From Sabellastarte sp. h YS-2021 (lineage: Eukaryota > Annelida > Polychaeta > Sabellida > Sabellidae): a DNA stretch of 64,000 nucleotides. Below are positions 55,101 to 61,100 of the stretch, piece by piece. Where the stretch lies: assembly GCA_964017235.1 (NCBI GenBank), contig OZ024930.1:155434221-155498220 (forward strand), read 5' to 3'. Made by a program: the position numbers and the translations under genes. The notes below the pieces were generated by a model, which did no database searches, was not told where the DNA came from, and worked only from the letters and a program-made list of their open reading frames with translations. Positions within the stretch are counted from its first letter, which is position 1, and each line of letters starts with the position of its first letter.

Positions 55101-58100
55101 CATCACGCAGCAAGAATGGTGAGTTGACAAAGTACCGTAAACATGCAAATTTATCCCCGGGGTTAAATCAGTGTCTGGTTCAAATGAAAGCATTGTACAG
55201 AACACCTTCATTGTAGGAAAAACTGATATGTTTGAGTGGTTTATAATGTTTTTAAACTAATATCGGCAGTATTGAATGAACCCATGAAGCCCGAAATCTT
55301 AGGTTCCTGAAGACAAAAATTTGGTAGAATGTTGATCTGTTCAGTTTAGTACTAGCCCAGCTATAAAATGTTTAATCGGTGTACATTAGATGTAATTACA
55401 ACTAAAAATGTGATTTATTTGAGAGTAGAGTTAGACATTCTTAAATCAATGTATATTAACAAAACATATACATGTACAGAGGATTCAGCATCTCTGGGCA
55501 ATATTTAATGCATCTTTGTTAAATACGTTTTTATTTCAGATACTGATTATTTACATCTCGGTTTCAGGATTTTGCTTGTTCTTGTATGAATCAAACAGAC
55601 AGCTGGTTTGCAGTCTTTTGTACTACTTTCCTTTACTACCACGGTTTGTGCTACAGTAGTTGTACTTTATTCAGACAACTCATTATTTTTCTGTTTTTTT
55701 TTTGTCCTTTTAGCCCAGAGCCGCACTGGTTCCCAGGCGTCGCGTCCCAAGTCCACACGTGCAGAGAGAATCTTGAAGAAGAAACAGGAGCAGAAGGAAT
55801 CACTGGAGGAAGCTGCTCAGGAGTTACTCAACCACTTTAACCATAGGAATATAGATGCCTTGCTCAAGGTGAGGAAGAGAAACTGATTTTTAAAAAAATG
55901 AAAAGAAGAACAATTCTGAAAATTCTTGGGTGCAAAGAAAGGGTTAAAGTTGTTTTGGTTATGTCTGTGCAAATTTGTTTCTATATTATCTATTTTTATC
56001 CCACAGCCCTTAAGGGCTGTTTAAGGGCTGTTGGGGTATTGTTTTCACCCATGGTGCGGATGGGCAGGCGGGCGGGTGGGCGGGCGTCCTGGCGGGCGGG
56101 CGGGTGGGTGGGCGGGCGGCGGGAAAAAGTTTGTCCGGGCTGTATCTCAGAAACCGTAAGGTGTAGGAAGTTGATACTTGGTAGGGACATTGGTTAGGGG
56201 GTGTAGGTGTGCAATGTCATGGTGTGACCTTGATTTGACCTTGCCGTAGTGACCTTGAGTTTCAAAATCTTGTCCGGGCTATATCTCTGAAACCGTACGG
56301 TGTAGGAAGTTGATACTTGGTAGGGACATTGGTTAGGGGGTGTAGGTGTGCAACGTCATGGTCTGACCTTGATTTGACCTTTGACCTTGCCGTAGTGACC
56401 TTGACCTATAAAATCTTGTCCAGGCTATATCTCGGAAACCGTAAGGTGTAGGAAATTGATACTTTATAGGGATATTGGTTAGGGGGTGTAGGTGTGCAAC
56501 GTCATGGTGTGACCTTGATTTGACCTTTGACCTTGCCGTAGTGACCTTGACCTATAAAATCTTGTCCGGGCTATATCTCGAAAACTGTAAGGTGTAGGAA
56601 GTTGATATGTGGTAGGGACATTTGTTAGGGGGTGTAGGTGTGCAACGTCGTGGTCTTACCTTGATTTGACCTTGCCGTAGTGACGTTGACCTATAAAATC
56701 TTGTCCGGGCTATATCTCAGAAACCGTAAGGTGTAGGAAGTTGATACTTGGTAGGGATATTGGTTAGGGGGTGTAGGTGTGCAACGTCATGGTGTGACCT
56801 TGATTTGACCTTTGACCTTGCCGTAGTGACCTTGACCTATAAAATCTTGTCCGGGCTATATCTCAGAAATCGTAAGGTGTAGGAAGTTGATACTTCGTAG
56901 GGACATTGGTTAGGGGGTGTAGGTGTGCAGCATCATGGTTTGACCTTGCCATAGTGACCTTGACTTACAAAATCTTGTCTGGTCTATATCTCGGAAACTG
57001 TAAGGTGTAGGAAGTTGATACTTGGTAGGGACATTGGTTATCGGCTATAGGTGTGTATTATCATGGTGTGACCTTAAATTGACCTTTGACCTTGTCGTAG
57101 TGACCTTAACCTTTAAAATCTTGTTTGCACCTTTGGGTCTGTCTTTTGATGCAGATTAAGCACTGTTAATTCATATTAGAATTTATTAAGAATTTTACTT
57201 TCATAACTTCCCATTGTAAGAGATAGAATTTCATCAAGTGAGCCACAGATTTTGCTCCAACACCACACATAAGCATTCATTAAATGTATTACCACTTCTG
57301 TATGCATGGTAATGTTCAAAACATCTAAACCATAATTCGGCCATGCAGATGTAGATAAAGAGTGTTGAATTTTAGTTTACTGATTAATGCTGTCATCTTG
57401 TTATTGAATTATCTTGTTTTAATACTTCATCTTTACATTACATTATCTTTCTTTTAAACATTATTTTCTCCATTTAAACATTGTTTGGAACTTTATATAA
57501 CTGACAGTGCTCTGAAAGTATCCTGAACTTTGTACTGGTACAGTACTTCTATATCTCATGGTGTTGAAAATATTTCCCTAGGCTGTGGGGTACGGGCATC
57601 TCTGATGCTATTTTTAGTATTTGGTTTAAATCTGTTTAAACTAGTAATCCCATGATGTCATATTCTACTAGTTGTTCATGTGTGTCTCACAACCAAATGA
57701 CAAGTCTCAGAACCCTATTTTTTTCATTTACACCCCTATAAAATAATAATTAATTCTGTTGTTTTGTACTTTACAGCTGGTACGTAACACACTGGAGTCC
57801 ATGCGTAAGCGCATCTCCTCTAGCACTTCTAGTTACATAGACAAGGACAGCAAGAGCCACAGCCCTTTCTTCAAGTGTTTTGCCGTACTGTCAATCCCAA
57901 ACATCATCATGCAGCCTGCACAGGATGAAGTCCAACAGGCTGTCAACAAGGCTGCACAGATGATCATATCCGTCAGCAAGGGGGTCACTCAGTGGAGCAA
58001 GGAACGCAAGAAGGATATGGGTGAGGAGGGTTAGAATAAATATATGTCTGTAGGCTCTAGTCACGCAAGTTTTTGCCATGGCTTCAGTTACTGAGTGGTT

Positions 58101-61100
58101 AACAGGTTAGGTATTTAATCCCATGATTCTTACATCTGTGGCCTTTGGTTTATAACTGTTTCATGACACAACATGTAGGTTTCACTGTTTGGCCTGGTAC
58201 AACCTTAGCAGTTTAAAGGAATTTAAAGATCCAACATTTAACTGTAGAATAATTACATGTACATGTATAGACCTTTTCCAAGAAAATAAAGAAAAGAAGA
58301 AAAGTTATTCAGATAAGAAGAGTAACTCTTAAGCTATGATAGCCTCAATGTGTGAATTTCTAATAATTTTCAGTGGCAATGGCAGACATCTTTGCCTTCA
58401 GAACAAGGCTAAATTTTGTCACAGGCCATCTTGTATAGCTATGAATATTGATGAAATTTTAACAATGACAGGTAGAATAGCTTTCTTGTGAGAGTGATAA
58501 CATCCAATGTACCCAAAATGTATTCACTGGATGCCGTCAGTAAGCAAACTATTAATGGTTTAAACAGGGTTTCCCCAAACAAAATCAAGTTGATCAGGAA
58601 GATTTATTTCAGTTTTTTTTTGTTTTGTTTTTTTAAATTGAAAGCAAGTGAGCTATTTATACAAATAGCTAACCAAGTGTTAAAGTGTTAAAGAAACTGT
58701 AATGCAACATCACACTTTGTAAACCAGTGTAGCTCTTGGATGCATCTGTTCAGGAAGATATTGCAATATTTTACTATATCTACAGACAAGGAGCGCAGTG
58801 AGCGTGCTAGTTCCGCTGCGGGTGAGGGGTACCAGATGGAGCGTCGTAACAGTGCTACATCCCTCGCACCCAGTGAAAGCTCCCGCAGTGACTTAGCAAC
58901 ACGCCATAGCAGACACCCTGAGCTGTCAGTTGCTAAAAACTACTTCAAACAGGTGTCTGACAACAAGGAGGTTTCCAAACTTGTGTCCATTCTGGCCACA
59001 GCTATCAACTCCACCAAAAAGGTAAGCTATTTGTCAACTGACACAGTGCCCAATTTGGGGCAAATTGAGATCAATCAGGTTTTATATTGAAGTCCATCAT
59101 AGCCATGGCACCAGCGACCTGGTTCCAACGACTCAGCTAAACAGATATAACCTTATAATCTTAACTCTGACATTATGCAGATGTTGGGCTGATTTAACAC
59201 CATCAAACAGGTAAACTACAGCCTGAGTGTGGGAAAGTTAAAAACATTATTAGAACTACTTCAAGTAAGTCTCCAAGAATAAGAAAATCTCCAGACTTGT
59301 GTCGATTCTGGTAATGGCCCTGGTATGCAAAACTCTTGACAAGAACACCAAAAATAATAGTTTCTCTAAAATTGGACTCTGTAGTCCCATGTTAGAATAG
59401 TAATAGACACAGTTTTAAATACATAATTGTAAAATTGCCAATTGGGGTCCTTTTTCATTTTTTTAAAAGTAAATGGGTGAATTTTAACACAATAAACATT
59501 TCACATTTTATCCACCAGGAGGTGCAGACTGCTTTGGAGCAGTTTAACCACTACCACTCCATCTGGCAGAGAGACCGGGCTGAGGAGATTGCCGAGTTCA
59601 TGACTCGTGAGCCCCGCCTCTCTGAGTTTGAGTGGCAGATCATCAGCTATGAGGACCTGGAGAGACAGATCAACAGTGAGAGGGAGTACTACAATGTGGG
59701 CGCCATTGCTCTCTATACTGGTCAGTATTGCTGGTACTCAACAAATCATTAATCCAGATCCATTTTTATACTTAGAATTACCCATACTCATTGATTTTTG
59801 TAAAGAATAAGAATAAAATAATTTTTTTTCGATTGATTTTTTTAAAGAATAAGAGTGAAATCATTTTTTTTTTTTTTTTTTCAATTCCTGAAAAATGTTT
59901 AGAAAGGAAAATAGTGACAAATGTGATACATTCGCTGTGTAGAAAGACTAAAGCATTATTATTTTAGATGTTGAAAAAGCAAGTTTATAGCACTTTTGAA
60001 AAATTCCTAGTCATTAGTGAAGCTCAGTGTTTTCCTTTAAAGTTAATATTTATATAGACATGTCATTGAGTGATATAACAAGACTTTACAATCATTTAAA
60101 AAATATTTTACCTTACCAAGACTTTCAGTTTGATTGGCCTTATTGTGATACAGACAATTATTATTAATTATTAACTTAATTTAAAATCAATTCCTTTCTT
60201 ACAGAGAAGCTGAAATTTGGCCTGTGTGTGGAGACAAAAGCCTGGCGTCATGACTATGGAAAGGCCTGTAACAACAAGTACCGCACTGAGATGGAGGAGA
60301 TATTTGAGTTCATTGATGACCTCAATAACAGACTCAACCGCCCAATCAAAGATCTAGATGACATTCGTTATGCAATGGCTGGACTCAAAGAAATCCGTGA
60401 AAATGAGATCCGTATTGATATGGCCATTGGCCCAATAGAGGTAAAAGATAGTTTGATCTAGGGGTCAGGTTGGTGAGAAAATTGGCTGTCAGTCACTCTG
60501 AAAAAGAAAGCCAGGCTCAAACTCAAGTAGTTGTAAAACTGAATTTGTATTGCGTTAATACATCTTACCTATTTGGCAAGGTATTAACTCATAAACTTTT
60601 AATTTACTTTTTAAATTTGCAAAATTATTGTATAACTTTTCCCATATGTTGTAACTAATATCTTGGCTTTTGTAGATTACCAATTAAAGTCAAATGAAAG
60701 TTTACCAATTAAAGTCAAATGAAAGTTAAGTTTAATGAGTTGCAAATTCATATTATAAATAGACAGATGTAAATTTGAAGAGAAATACTGATATGTAATT
60801 AGAGATTAGCCTTGGGTTAAAAATGGGACTAAGTTTCTGTATTGCAATAACCAGTCTGAAAATAGATATCTGACTTTTAGTATTGCTGGAAATATTAGTA
60901 AATCTAATATGGCAGTTAATATACAAATTTCAAAAATAAAATGTTAAATATCTTTGAAAATAAGGAAAATTATGTTAATAACAAATATTACATGGACAAA
61001 TTTGACTGCTAATTAGATATCAAGAATTTATTGGAATATTTTAATAATTTTAGGAGATTATGGTTTGCCAATTAAAACTTGGTTTCACATTTTAATCAAC

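Noticed and set aside
55996..56190. Open frames across the GGGC-rich segment
   Set aside because: Low-complexity repeat translation (Gly/Arg or Pro/Ala runs) inside an interspersed element.
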